The translations under genes were made by a program, and so were the position numbers. A DNA stretch of 64,000 nucleotides from Hyphobacterium indicum (GTDB lineage: Bacteria; Pseudomonadota; Alphaproteobacteria; Caulobacterales; Maricaulaceae). The stretch is from positions 434,001 through 498,000 of the forward strand of contig NZ_QBDX01000004.1 in NCBI RefSeq assembly GCF_003129605.1. Reading direction: 5' to 3'. Below are positions 17,333 to 27,100 of the stretch, one piece after another. Numbering within the stretch: position 1 is the first letter of the stretch; each line of letters begins with the position of its first letter. The notes beneath the pieces were generated by a model, which made no database searches, had not been told where the DNA came from, and saw only the letters and a program-made list of their open reading frames with translations.

Positions 17333-18796
17333 CTACCTGAACGGCGGTTCGTCAAAGCTGCGCAGTTTGCGCGAATGCAGGGCGTTCGCCTCATTGCTGC
17401 GCAAGATCTCGACGGTTTCAATCCCCGCCATCAGATGTTCGGAGACCGATTTCTGATAGAAGAGATTGGCCGCGCCCGGCAGTTTCAGCTCGCCATGCAG
17501 CGGCTTGTCCGAAACACAGAGCAGCGTGCCATAGGGCACACGCAGGCGGAAGCCATTGGCCGCTATCGTCGCCGATTCCATATCCACCGCGATCGCCCGG
17601 GACTGGTTGATGCGGCGCGCCTCGGCGTGATAGCGCAGCTCCCAGTTCCGGTCCGCATAGGTCGCCACCGTGCCGGTGCGCAGGCGCCGCTTGATATCGG
17701 CGCGGCTGTCGCCGGAGACGCGCTTCACCGCATCCGCCAGCGCGATCTGGATCTCGGCAATCGGCGGCACCGGAATTTCCAGCGGCAGATCGCGGTCCAG
17801 CACACGGTCATAACGCAAGTAAGCGTGCGCCAGCACATAATCGCCCAGACGCTGGGAATGACGCAGCCCCCCGCAATGGCCGATCATCAGCCAGCATTGC
17901 GGACGCAGCACGGCGAGGTGATCAGTGATGGTTTTCGCATTCGAGGGGCCGACACCGATATTGACCAGCGTGATGCCGCGTCCGCCGGGGGCTTTCAGAT
18001 GATAGGCCGGCATCTGGTAGCGCCGCCAGGGCGCAGCCTCGACATCGGCGCGGGCATTCCGGCTCGAGCCGTCAACCTCGACGAACCCGGCTGCGGAAAA
18101 GGATTCGTACTCATTATCCGCCTTCAGCTGCCCGATCGCCCAGGCCACGAAGGCATCCACATAGCGGTGATAATTGGTGAACAGGATGAATTGCTGGAAA
18201 TCCTCATACGGGCTGCCGGTATAATGCTTCAGCCGCTGCAGCGAATAATCCACCCGCGGCGCATCAAACAGGGTTAGCGGTTTCGGCGCGCCGGGTTGCG
18301 GCGTGCGCTCGCCATTGGGCAGGGCATCGTCGATTCTCGCCAGATCCGCATAGGGGAAATTGCGTACCAGATCGGCCACCGAGGCCGCATCGAGGTCAAG
18401 ATCCTCGGCCCCGTCCAGCACGGTCGAGAAAGCGATTTCGTCCGATGACGGTCCGGTCTCGATGGTGATATCATACTGGTCATCCAGCAGGGTCAGCTGC
18501 TCGATCAGATAATCGCGGAAGAGCTCCGGCTCGGTGATAGAGGTGGCATAAAGCCCGGGTTCGGAAAATTTGCCGAAAGCGCGGCTGACCGGCGGCGGCG
18601 AGCCTTCCGGCTCATAGCGGACGCGCAATTCGGGATAGGCAAAGGCCCCGGCCTCGCGGGCCTTCGCATCGGGCGCAATGCCCTTGTCCAGATAGGCGCG
18701 CAAGGCGTCACGAAGCGCGGCGACGGATTTCCGGTGAAGGCTGGCCAGCCGGTCAACAGCCTCCGCCGGCGTTTCTGCGATTTCAAACGTTTTCAT
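17333..18796 (-). CDS. amn: AMP nucleosidase
   Basis: 487 residues, close to E. coli Amn (484). The N-terminal domain begins ETPAEAVDRLASLHRKSVAA; the C-terminal nucleoside-phosphorylase-like domain carries TLVNIGVGPSNAKTITDHLA, MIGHCGGLRHSQRLGDYVLA and the nucleoside-binding AVDMESATIAANGFRLRVPY. It hydrolyses AMP to adenine and ribose 5-phosphate and takes part in purine balance. It stands alone between the phosphatase and nrdB on the same strand. Confidence 0.93.
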   Translation of the reverse strand: MKTFEIAETPAEAVDRLASLHRKSVAALRDALRAYLDKGIAPDAKAREAGAFAYPELRVRYEPEGSPPPVSRAFGKFSEPGLYATSITEPELFRDYLIEQLTLLDDQYDITIETGPSSDEIAFSTVLDGAEDLDLDAASVADLVRNFPYADLARIDDALPNGERTPQPGAPKPLTLFDAPRVDYSLQRLKHYTGSPYEDFQQFILFTNYHRYVDAFVAWAIGQLKADNEYESFSAAGFVEVDGSSRNARADVEAAPWRRYQMPAYHLKAPGGRGITLVNIGVGPSNAKTITDHLAVLRPQCWLMIGHCGGLRHSQRLGDYVLAHAYLRYDRVLDRDLPLEIPVPPIAEIQIALADAVKRVSGDSRADIKRRLRTGTVATYADRNWELRYHAEARRINQSRAIAVDMESATIAANGFRLRVPYGTLLCVSDKPLHGELKLPGAANLFYQKSVSEHLMAGIETVEILRSNEANALHSRKLRSFDEPPFR

Positions 18797-18839
18797 GGCC
18801 AGCTAATGCCGGAAACGGCAGGTGCGGGCAAGACGAAAC

Positions 18840-19877
18840 CTATTCCGCCGGCAGATCGTTGGCGGTTTTGTGCTTTTGCCATTTGTCGAAATTCGACCAC
18901 ACGCCCTCTTCGCCATGCCATTCGCCCTTGGTCGCACCCTTGGAATATTCCGTCGCGCGCGCCTCGAAGAAATTGGCGTGCTCCACCCCGTTGAGGATTT
19001 CCGTCAGCCAGGGCAGCGGGTGTTTCTCGATCCCGTAGATCGGCTCCAGCTTCAGCTGCCGCAGCCGCCAGTCGGCGATATAGCGGATATAGCGCTTGAT
19101 ATCGTCCGGCGTCATGCCCTCGACATCGCCCATCTCGAAAGCAAGGTCGATGAATTTGTCTTCCAGCATCACGACATGTTTGCAATTGGCGACAATGTCG
19201 GCCTTGACCGCATCGGTCAGCGCACCGGTCTCGTCGGCAAATTCGTGGAACATGCGGATCATGCCCTCGCAGTGCAGCGATTCATCGCGCACCGACCAGG
19301 ATACGATCTGCCCCATCCCCTTCATCTTGTTGAAGCGCGGGAAATTCATCAGCATGGCGAAGGAGGCAAACAGCTGCAGGCCTTCGGTGAACGCCCCGAA
19401 CATGGCCAGCGTGCGCAGAATGTCCTCATTCGTCTCGACGCCGAATTCCTGCATGTAGTCATGCTTCGCCTTCATCGCCTCGTATTCCATGAAGGCGGAG
19501 AATTCCGAATCCGGCATGCCGATGGTTTCCAGGAGCAGCGCATAGGCGGCGATATGGATGGTTTCCATATTCGAGAACGCCGACAGCATCATCTTCACCT
19601 CGGTCGGTTTGAAGACGCGCGCATAGCGTTCCATGTAATTGTCATTCACTTCCACGTCCGACTGCGTGAAGAAGCGGAAGATCTGGGTCAGGAGATTGCG
19701 CTCCTGATCATTGAGCTTGGTCGCCCAGTCCTTGCAGTCCTCGCCCAGCGGCACCTCTTCCGGCATCCAGTGAACCTGCTGCTGCTTCTTCCAGAAGTCG
19801 TGCGCCCACGGATAGCGGAACGGCTTGTAGGAATGACTGGAGGTCATGAGGCCTGGAAGATAAGCAGAATCGGACAT
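18840..19877 (-). CDS. nrdB: Class I ribonucleotide reductase beta subunit
   Basis: Start chosen at 19877 (MSDSAYLPGLMTSS, 345 residues), since upstream in-frame residues are unlike the family. By alignment to E. coli R2 the iron ligands and radical tyrosine are present: Asp74 (QSDVEVNDN), Glu105 and His108 in METIHIAAYALL with Tyr112 as the radical site, then FTEGLQLFASFAML and RDESLHCEG. So it is a tyrosyl-radical (Ia-type) enzyme. There is no N-terminal ATP-cone. It works with NrdA, encoded separately 2 kb away on the same strand. Confidence 0.94.
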   Translation of the reverse strand: MSDSAYLPGLMTSSHSYKPFRYPWAHDFWKKQQQVHWMPEEVPLGEDCKDWATKLNDQERNLLTQIFRFFTQSDVEVNDNYMERYARVFKPTEVKMMLSAFSNMETIHIAAYALLLETIGMPDSEFSAFMEYEAMKAKHDYMQEFGVETNEDILRTLAMFGAFTEGLQLFASFAMLMNFPRFNKMKGMGQIVSWSVRDESLHCEGMIRMFHEFADETGALTDAVKADIVANCKHVVMLEDKFIDLAFEMGDVEGMTPDDIKRYIRYIADWRLRQLKLEPIYGIEKHPLPWLTEILNGVEHANFFEARATEYSKGATKGEWHGEEGVWSNFDKWQKHKTANDLPAE

Positions 19878-19929
19878 GGATAACCCCGGAATGACTGTTA
19901 GAGCGACTCGCCCGGATGGCGGAGCCCTA

Positions 19930-19945
19930 TCACTACATATTGGGG
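19930..19945. promoter_or_regulatory. NrdR-box-like palindrome upstream of nrdB
   Basis: TCACTACATATTGGGG matches the NrdR consensus (acaCwAtATaTwGtgt) at 12 of 16 positions and lies 53-68 bp before the nrdB start. NrdR boxes usually come in pairs about 31 bp apart; I found no convincing second copy here. The support comes mainly from the better pair upstream of nrdA. Confidence 0.45.
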
Positions 19946-20013
19946 TTAAAGCGCCCTGAACGTCCAGTGCTGGTAGGCACACTCTTCACAGGAAAATGGC
20001 GTTTTGTGGAAAA

Positions 20014-20835
20014 CTACCAGCGCCGGCTGAGCGAGAAGGCGGCGAAATCGTCGGCTGCATCATAATCGTCAATGCCGATCCGGGCATTACGTTCGCGGCG
20101 GACATAGGCGAAGGAGAGATCATTGTCGCCGAGCCGCAGGGCCACGCCGGCCTGCGCATCCCCGACAACCGCATAGGGTTCGAACGTCATCGCCCCCTGC
20201 ATGTTGAATCCCTCGCGCGGATCATAGAGCAGGGCATGACGCTCCGCTCCGGCGAAGAAATACCAGGATGGCCGGACGCCGGCATCCTGCAGATAGCGGC
20301 CAATGCGGACTTCAGCCCCGGCTCCGGCGCCCGAACCGTCCGGTCCGAAACTCAGACCCGCGCGCGGCTCGAATGACAGGTCAAGCCCGTCCGCACCGCC
20401 CGGCGAATCAAAACGGGTGACATAATCGACCGCAACCGATGACCGGGTTTCCCGGACCGGCCGCACAATGGCCGAATCAACATCCGATTCGGCATCAAAC
20501 AGTCGATTGGCCCGGGACGGCAGCGCCGGGTCAAACACCCGGACCTCGATCCGTGACGCGTCATCCAGTTGACTGACCGATGCGGAATAGCCGGAAAAGG
20601 CAGTCAGCGCGCCGATGTTGAGACCGGTTTCGCTCAGCACGCCGGAAGCCACAACCGCGGCATTATCGGCATCGGGAAACGGGTTTTCCGCCGCCTCATT
20701 CATGAAGGGCGTCCGGATGGCGAGATCGACATCGAAAATCGCCGGAGCGCGTCCGTCATCCTGCGCCATGGCCGCAGCGGTGGTTCCGAGAACCGCCAGC
20801 AGGGCTATTGCAGAAATTCCGTCAATGCGCGTCAC
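20014..20835 (-). CDS. Predicted outer-membrane beta-barrel protein, LpxR/DUF2219-like C-terminus
   Basis: 273 residues with signal peptide MTRIDGISAIALLAVLGTTA to AMAQ. The C-terminal half has alternating amphipathic strands (GAEVRIGRYLQDAGVRPSWY, FFAGAERHALLYDPREGF) and ends in a terminal aromatic residue (FSLSRRW), typical of outer-membrane barrels and resembling the lipid A-modifying LpxR family. The N-terminal Asn-Asp catalytic motif of LpxR is not obvious, so enzymatic activity is doubtful. It stands alone, upstream of nrdB on the same strand. Confidence 0.55.
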   Translation of the reverse strand: MTRIDGISAIALLAVLGTTAAAMAQDDGRAPAIFDVDLAIRTPFMNEAAENPFPDADNAAVVASGVLSETGLNIGALTAFSGYSASVSQLDDASRIEVRVFDPALPSRANRLFDAESDVDSAIVRPVRETRSSVAVDYVTRFDSPGGADGLDLSFEPRAGLSFGPDGSGAGAGAEVRIGRYLQDAGVRPSWYFFAGAERHALLYDPREGFNMQGAMTFEPYAVVGDAQAGVALRLGDNDLSFAYVRRERNARIGIDDYDAADDFAAFSLSRRW

Positions 20836-21053
20836 AGACTGTCTCCGGTATATTCACGTCATGCCAGACTAGCACGGCTTCGGCCACCATATACAGAAAT
20901 ACGCGTTAAAACCGGCTTTCCTTCTGGTCGTGGTAAAGGATTTTTTGAAAGCGTGACTCGAAACCCACATGCTGCGGCGCAACAATTTCACTCACGCCCA
21001 CGTGATTTGATTTCCCTGACCGGCGTGCAATGAGCGCCGCAGGAGAAGCTGAT

Positions 21054-21956
21054 ATGATCTCAAGCTTTATGTTATTGGCCTTGTTCGCAACCGTGCAAAC
21101 GGACGGCGCTGCCATCCGCGATCATGCGCCTGCCCTTTCACCCGATGGACGGTCCATCGCGTATTATTCCTACCGCAACGGATTGCCCGATATTTATGTG
21201 TTTGACCGCCAGACAGGCGAGATTCGCCAGCTGACAGACACACCGGAGCTCTGGGAAATCGAGCCTTTCTGGTCAACGGATGGCACGCAACTGGCGTTTC
21301 CGGCCGGAATCAGCATGCGGCGGCTGGCGTTCCGGATGGCGGACATCGCGACCGGCACAACCCATTCCGTACCCTTCGGGTTGCGCGTCACCGGCCCGGC
21401 AAGCCTGTCGGCAGACGGGCAGGCTTTCTTTTTCTTTGAGCGCCATGTCGACGGCGATCGTCTCTGGCGCGCAGATATCAATGGCGTGGGGCACCTTGTT
21501 TCCAACCGGCTGCCGGAAGGGCGCAATTCCATCCCGCAAGCGACTCCGGACGGGCAATCCCTGGTGTTTCTCAACACCGCGCCCGATGCAGACGCCGCCG
21601 ACATCTACGCACTGGATCTGGCGACCGGTGCGATCCGGCAGATTTCCGAAACGCCTTGGGATGAAGGCTATCTCGGCATCACGCCGGATTCCTTGCGGGT
21701 CACATTTTCCGCTGAAATCGAAGGCGGCACGCGCGATCTCTACAGCTTGCCGCTGGACGAACACGCCGTCGCGCGCCATCGGCCCGCCCCGCTCCTGTCG
21801 TTTGAGGGCAATACCCGCTTCTTTTCCAGCATCGGTCCCGATGGCACGATTGCGTATGATGAAGTCGCCGACGACGGCGGGGCGCGCATCTGGATCCTGG
21901 ACCCCGATGCGCTACGCCCGCAAATGTTGCCGCTGGACAGCTACGCGCACTACTGA
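21054..21956 (+). CDS. Periplasmic TolB-like beta-propeller protein
   Basis: 300 residues from ATG 21054, which has AGGAGAAG at a good distance and starts a short signal peptide (MISSFMLLALFATVQT). The body consists of PD40/WD40-like blades with repeated PDG motifs: ALSPDGRSIAYYSYRNGLPD, WSTDGTQLAFPAG, LSADGQAFFFF, TPDGQSLVFLN, GPDGTIAYDE. About six blades make a propeller. Such proteins act as binding platforms in the periplasm; no partner gene is evident. Its 3' end overlaps the stop of convergent nrdA by 7 bp. Confidence 0.75.
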   Translation: MISSFMLLALFATVQTDGAAIRDHAPALSPDGRSIAYYSYRNGLPDIYVFDRQTGEIRQLTDTPELWEIEPFWSTDGTQLAFPAGISMRRLAFRMADIATGTTHSVPFGLRVTGPASLSADGQAFFFFERHVDGDRLWRADINGVGHLVSNRLPEGRNSIPQATPDGQSLVFLNTAPDADAADIYALDLATGAIRQISETPWDEGYLGITPDSLRVTFSAEIEGGTRDLYSLPLDEHAVARHRPAPLLSFEGNTRFFSSIGPDGTIAYDEVADDGGARIWILDPDALRPQMLPLDSYAHY

Positions 21957-23842
21957 CAGGCGAGGCATTCCTCGTAATCGGTCTTGGCCGCCTCGATCAT
22001 CGACGTTTCGGCGTCCGTCTTGTCGGCCGATCCGGCATAGGAGGCCCGCTGGATCGATTTCGACCGGCAGTAATAGAGCGACTTCACGCCCTTCTCCCAC
22101 GCCGTCCAGTGCAGCATGTGCAGGTCCCATTTGTCGACATCACCGGGCAGGAAAATATTGAGGGATTGCGACTGGCAGACATAGGGGGTCCGGTCCGCCG
22201 CATGCTCGATCACCCAGCGCTGGTCAATCTCGAAAGCGGTCTTGAACAGGTCTTTCTCGTTCTGGTCCAGGCAATCGAGATGCTGGACCGAGCCTTCATG
22301 CTCCAGGATCGAGATCCAGACCTCTTCGGTATCCATGCCTTTTGCCTGCAGGACTTTCGTCAATTGCGGGTTTTTCACCGAGAAGGATCCCGACAGCGTC
22401 TTGTGGACATAGAAATTGGCCGGGATCGGCTCGATGCCCGCGGACGTACCGCCGCAAATGATCGAAATCGACGCGGTCGGTGCAATCGCCAGCTTGTGCG
22501 AGAAGCGCGCCTTCACGCCGGCTTCCTCGGCATCCGGACAGGCCCCGCGCTCCTCCGCCAGCCGCACCGACGCCTTGTCGGCTTCCTGGCGGATATGCCG
22601 GAACATTTTCAGATTCCACGACTTGGCCATCGGTGATTCAAACGGCGCATTCATGGCTTGCAGGAAGGAGTGGAACCCCATCAGGCCCAGACCCACAGAG
22701 CGCTCGCGTTGGGCGGAATAGACCGCCCGCGCCATCTCGTCCGGCGCGCGCTCGATGAAGTCTTCCAGAACATTGTCGAGGAAGCGGAATATGTCCTCGA
22801 TGAAGCGCGGATCATCTTTCCACTCGAGGAATTTCTCGGCATTGAGCGAGGACAGGCAGCACACCGCCGTGCGGTCGCGGCCATGCTTGTCGACACCGGT
22901 CGGCAGCATGATTTCCGCGCACAGATTGGACTGGCGGACTTTCAGCCCCTGCTTTTTCTGATGCGCCGGCAGCGCTTCATTCACGGTATCGGAGAAGATG
23001 ATATAGGGCTCGCCGGTCTGCAGCCGCAGATCAAGGATTTTCTGCCAGATCTTGCGGGCGGATACCGAACGGACCACCTCACCCGTGCGCGGGGATTTGA
23101 GCTCGTACTCGTCATCCCTGCGGACGGCATCCATGAAGGCATCGGTGACATTGAGGCCGTGGTGCAGGTTCAGGCTCTTGCGGTTGAAATCACCGGACGG
23201 TTTGCGGATTTCGAGGAATTCCTCGATTTCCGGGTGGTGAACATCAAGATAGACGGCGGCCGAACCGCGGCGCAGCGAGCCCTGGGAAATGGCCAGGGTC
23301 AGCGAATCCATCACCCGGATAAAGGGAATGATGCCGGAGGTCTGTCCATTCTGGCCGATTTTCTCGCCGATCGAGCGGACTTCGCCCCAATAGGTGCCGA
23401 TACCGCCGCCATTCGATGCCAGCCAGACATTCTCGTTCCAGGTGTTGACGATGTCATTCAGGGAATCGCCAACCGTGTTCAGGAAGCAGGAGATCGGCAG
23501 GCCCCGGGTGGCGCCGCCATTCGACAGGACCGGCGTCGCCGGCATGAACCACAGATTCGAGATGTAGTCATAAAGACGCTGGGCATGGTCGGTGTCGTCG
23601 GCATAGGCTTTCGCCACACGCGCGAACATGTCCTGATAGGATTCCCCTGGCAGGAGATAACGGTCCACCAGCGTCTTCTTGCCGAAATCGGTCAGCAAGG
23701 CGTCGCGCGACGGGTCGATCTCGACCTGCTTGACCAGTTTCAGATCCGGTTTCTGGGCGCGGGGCTTGCCCGGGCGCAATGTCTCTTCCGGGTTGGTTTC
23801 CATCGGATTCTTGGCCAATGCTGCAGCGTCATAAGGCGTCAT
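21950..23842 (-). CDS. nrdA: Class I ribonucleotide reductase alpha subunit
   Basis: 630 residues. Active-site features: RGLPISCFLNTVGDSL (redox Cys), RQSNLCAEIMLPTG (Asn, radical Cys and Glu), RTAVCCLSSLN (second redox Cys), GVKSLYYCRS (paired tyrosines of the radical pathway) and the C-terminal thioredoxin-reducible YEECLACQ. It reduces ribonucleoside diphosphates with NrdB. At 630 residues it is about 130 shorter than E. coli NrdA; the N-terminus goes straight into the ten-stranded barrel region (TDFGKKTLVDRYLLPGES), so the regulatory ATP-cone is missing. Confidence 0.95.
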   Translation of the reverse strand: MTPYDAAALAKNPMETNPEETLRPGKPRAQKPDLKLVKQVEIDPSRDALLTDFGKKTLVDRYLLPGESYQDMFARVAKAYADDTDHAQRLYDYISNLWFMPATPVLSNGGATRGLPISCFLNTVGDSLNDIVNTWNENVWLASNGGGIGTYWGEVRSIGEKIGQNGQTSGIIPFIRVMDSLTLAISQGSLRRGSAAVYLDVHHPEIEEFLEIRKPSGDFNRKSLNLHHGLNVTDAFMDAVRRDDEYELKSPRTGEVVRSVSARKIWQKILDLRLQTGEPYIIFSDTVNEALPAHQKKQGLKVRQSNLCAEIMLPTGVDKHGRDRTAVCCLSSLNAEKFLEWKDDPRFIEDIFRFLDNVLEDFIERAPDEMARAVYSAQRERSVGLGLMGFHSFLQAMNAPFESPMAKSWNLKMFRHIRQEADKASVRLAEERGACPDAEEAGVKARFSHKLAIAPTASISIICGGTSAGIEPIPANFYVHKTLSGSFSVKNPQLTKVLQAKGMDTEEVWISILEHEGSVQHLDCLDQNEKDLFKTAFEIDQRWVIEHAADRTPYVCQSQSLNIFLPGDVDKWDLHMLHWTAWEKGVKSLYYCRSKSIQRASYAGSADKTDAETSMIEAAKTDYEECLACQ

Positions 23843-23924
23843 TTTTAACTCGTCTCCCCCCGGAAATCAGAGCGCAGCTTGCCGGTCGCGCGGAACGCGC
23901 GCGTTCGCGCCGCTGCTCTGAAAA

Positions 23925-23971
23925 TCCCATGATGGTGTGTCCGCTGTCTCAGCCGACCCAACATATAGTGC
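23925..23971. promoter_or_regulatory. Pair of NrdR-box-like palindromes upstream of nrdA
   Basis: ACCCAACATATAGTGC at 23956-23971 matches the NrdR consensus at 13 of 16 positions, and TCCCATGATGGTGTGT at 23925-23940 at 10 of 16 with a complete GTGT arm. Their spacing is exactly 31 bp, the known distance between paired NrdR boxes. They lie 83-129 bp before the nrdA start. A similar single site precedes nrdB, so joint control by NrdR is likely. Confidence 0.6.
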
Positions 23972-24107
23972 TCAAGACAGCCGCCATGGTCAACACGGAT
24001 AATGGTCCGAAAACGGATTTTTTGGTTAACGAACCGCTAATGCCCTGTGCTCACTGACAAACTCCGGTAATGCTTTTTACAGTAGGGTTTTTTGACCCCC
24101 TGAAACG

Positions 24108-27100
24108 TCAAAGACTTAGCAATTCCGGATCGCCGCCCTGTGCCGAAATGTTAACGGTGACCGTCCGCTCTGTGGCAAAACGCGGCACATAATTCGGCCC
24201 GCCCGCCTTCGGCCCGGTGCCGGACAGCCCCTCTCCGCCAAACGGCTGCACGCCCACAATCGCACCGGTGATATTCCGGTTCACATAGACATTGCCCGCC
24301 GGCACCGCCGCCATGATCTCCTCGTGGAAGCGCGACAGGCGCGAATGAATGCCCAGCGTCAGCCCGTAGCCTTTTGCCGCCAGCTCGGCCGCCAGCCGGC
24401 CGACATCCTTGCGCTTGTAGCGGACGATATGGAGAATCGGTCCGAAGATTTCCCTCTCCATCAGGTCCAGCGATGGCAGCTCGATCATGGCCGGCGCGAA
24501 GAAATGCCCGTCCGCCGCCAGCGGGCCGGGATTGGCCTGCTTCAGCACTTTCGCATTCACCCGCATGCGGGTCATGTGCTGGTCGAGCACGCCCTTGGCC
24601 TCCTCGTCGATCACCGGTCCGACATCGGTGAAGGCATCCGCCGGATCGCCCAGCGCCAGCACATCCATGGCTCCCATCAGCCCTTCGATGAAGGAATCCG
24701 CCGTGTCTTCCGGCAGGAAAAGAATGCGCAGGGCCGAACAGCGCTGGCCCGCAGAGCCGAAGGCCGACACGATGACATCGTCGATGACCTGTTCCTTCAG
24801 GGCCGAGGTATCGACAAACATGCCGTTCAGCCCGCCGGTCTCGGCGATGAAGGGCACGATCGGCCCGTCCTTTTCCGACAGCGACTTGTTGATGATGCGG
24901 GCGACTTCCGTCGAACCGGTAAAACACACTCCGCCCGTGCGCGGATCATTGACCAGCGCGGCGCCGGCGCGGCCATCGCCGGTAATCAGATGCAGCACAT
25001 CTTTCGGCAGGCCGGCCTTCTGGAACAGCTTGACCGCTTCACACGCAATCAGCGGCGTCTGTTCCGCCGGCTTGGCGACCACGGCATTCCCGGCCGCCAG
25101 CGCTGCGGCCAGCTGTCCGGTAAAAATCGCCAGCGGGAAATTCCACGGGCTGATACAGACAAAAACACCGCGGCCGCGCAATTCGAGATGATTGGTCTCG
25201 CCCGCCGGTCCCGGCAGGCGGACCGGGCCGGCAAAGCGCGTCTCGGCCTCGTTCGCGTAATAGCGGCAGAAATCCACCGCTTCGCGCACTTCGGCCACAC
25301 CATCGGCCAGCGTCTTGCCGCCCTCGCGGGTCATGATCGCGATCAGACGGTCGGTATCCGCCTCCAGCGCATCGCCCATGGCGCGCAGGATTTCAGCGCG
25401 CCGGGGACCGCCGAGCTTGTCCCAGCCGGGTTGGGCCTCCTGCGCCGACTCGAAAGCCGTCTCGATCAGCTCGTCATCGGCATTGCTGATGATCGAAACC
25501 AGCTCGTGCTGGTTGATCGGGCTGGCATGTTTGAACGGGTCGGTCTTGTACATCTTGCCATTGACGATGGGCCCGGCGGGCAGCGGCAATTTTTCGTCCA
25601 GCTCTGCCTGGACTTTCGCCAGCCGTTTGCGGACAGCCGCCTGGCTCAGATCCACACCGGCGGAATTGGCGCGGTGTTCGCCATAAAGCCGGGGCGGCGT
25701 GGGAATGAAGGGATGCCGGTCGATAATGTCGGCCCCGTCAAACGGACCGCTGGCCACGTCCTCGGCCGGCACATCCTTGTCGAGGAAGGAGTGCACGAAG
25801 GAGGTATTGGCCCCGTTCTCGAGCAGCCGCCGCACCAGATAGGGCAGCAGGTCTTCATGACTGCCCACCGGCGCATAGATGCGCACCGGATTGCCGCCAT
25901 ACGCATCCTCGGCCGCCTTGTAGAGCGGCTCGCCCATGCCGTGCAGGCGCTGGAATTCATAACGTTCGACGCCGGCTTTCTGCGCCAGCAGGCGCACCGC
26001 GCACAGGGTAAAGGCATTATGCGTGGCAAACTGGGCATAGATCGCGTCCGGCGCGGTCAGCATCAGTTTCGCGCAGGCCAGATAATTGAGGTCGGTGGCC
26101 GGCTTGGTCGACCAGACCGGGAAATCCGGCCAGCCCATCTGCTGCGCAAACTTGATCTCGGTATCCCAATAGGCGCCCTTCACCAGACGCACGAGGAAAC
26201 GCCGCCCGGTTTCGCGGCCCAGCGCGATCACCGTCTCGATGACCGCTTCGCAGCGCTTCTGATAGGCCTGGATGGCGAGGCCCAGCCCGTCCCATCCGGC
26301 CAGCGAGGGTTCGCGCGCCAGGCGTTCCAAAATCTTCAGCGAGATGATCAGCCGGTCGGTTTCCTCGGCATCAAGGCAGAGCCCGATATTGACGGATTTC
26401 GCCGCTTCGGCCTGCTCCAGAACCAGCGGATAGAGCTCTTCGAAGACCGATTTTTCCTTCACCGCATGATAGCGCGGATGCAACGCCGAGAGCTTGACGG
26501 AGACACCGTCCACCAGCTCGATCGGACCCTCGCCGCGATTCTTGCCGACCGCCGCAATGGCTTCCAGATAGCGGGAATGATAGCGCGCCGCATCGTCATG
26601 CGTGCGGGCGCCCTCGCCCAGCATGTCGAAGGAGTGCAGGCGGCCTTCCGTCCGGTGGCCGCGCTTGATCGCGGCATTAATCGTGCGGCCCAGCACGAAT
26701 TGCTCGCCCAGGATTTTCATCGCCTGCATCGTCGCCGCGCGGATCACCGGTTCGCCCAGGCGCTGGGTCAGGCGCTTCATATAGACGCCGGGATTCTTCT
26801 TGGCCTCGCGGTCCACCCCGACCACCGAGCCGGTCAGCATCAGCCCCAGGGTCGAGGCATTGACCAGCCAGTGTTCCGACTTGCCGACATGCCCGCCCCA
26901 CTCGCCGGAACTGATCCGCTCGGCGATCAGCTTGTCCACCGTCTCGGCATCCGGCACCCGCAAAAGCGCTTCGGCCAGGCACATCAGCGCCAGGCCTTCC
27001 TTGTTGGACAGGCCGAATTCCTGGAGGAAGGATTCCATCAGCCCGGCAACCTTGGTCGAGGCGCGGGCGCGCTCCACCAGATCAACGGCCTGTTTGCGGG

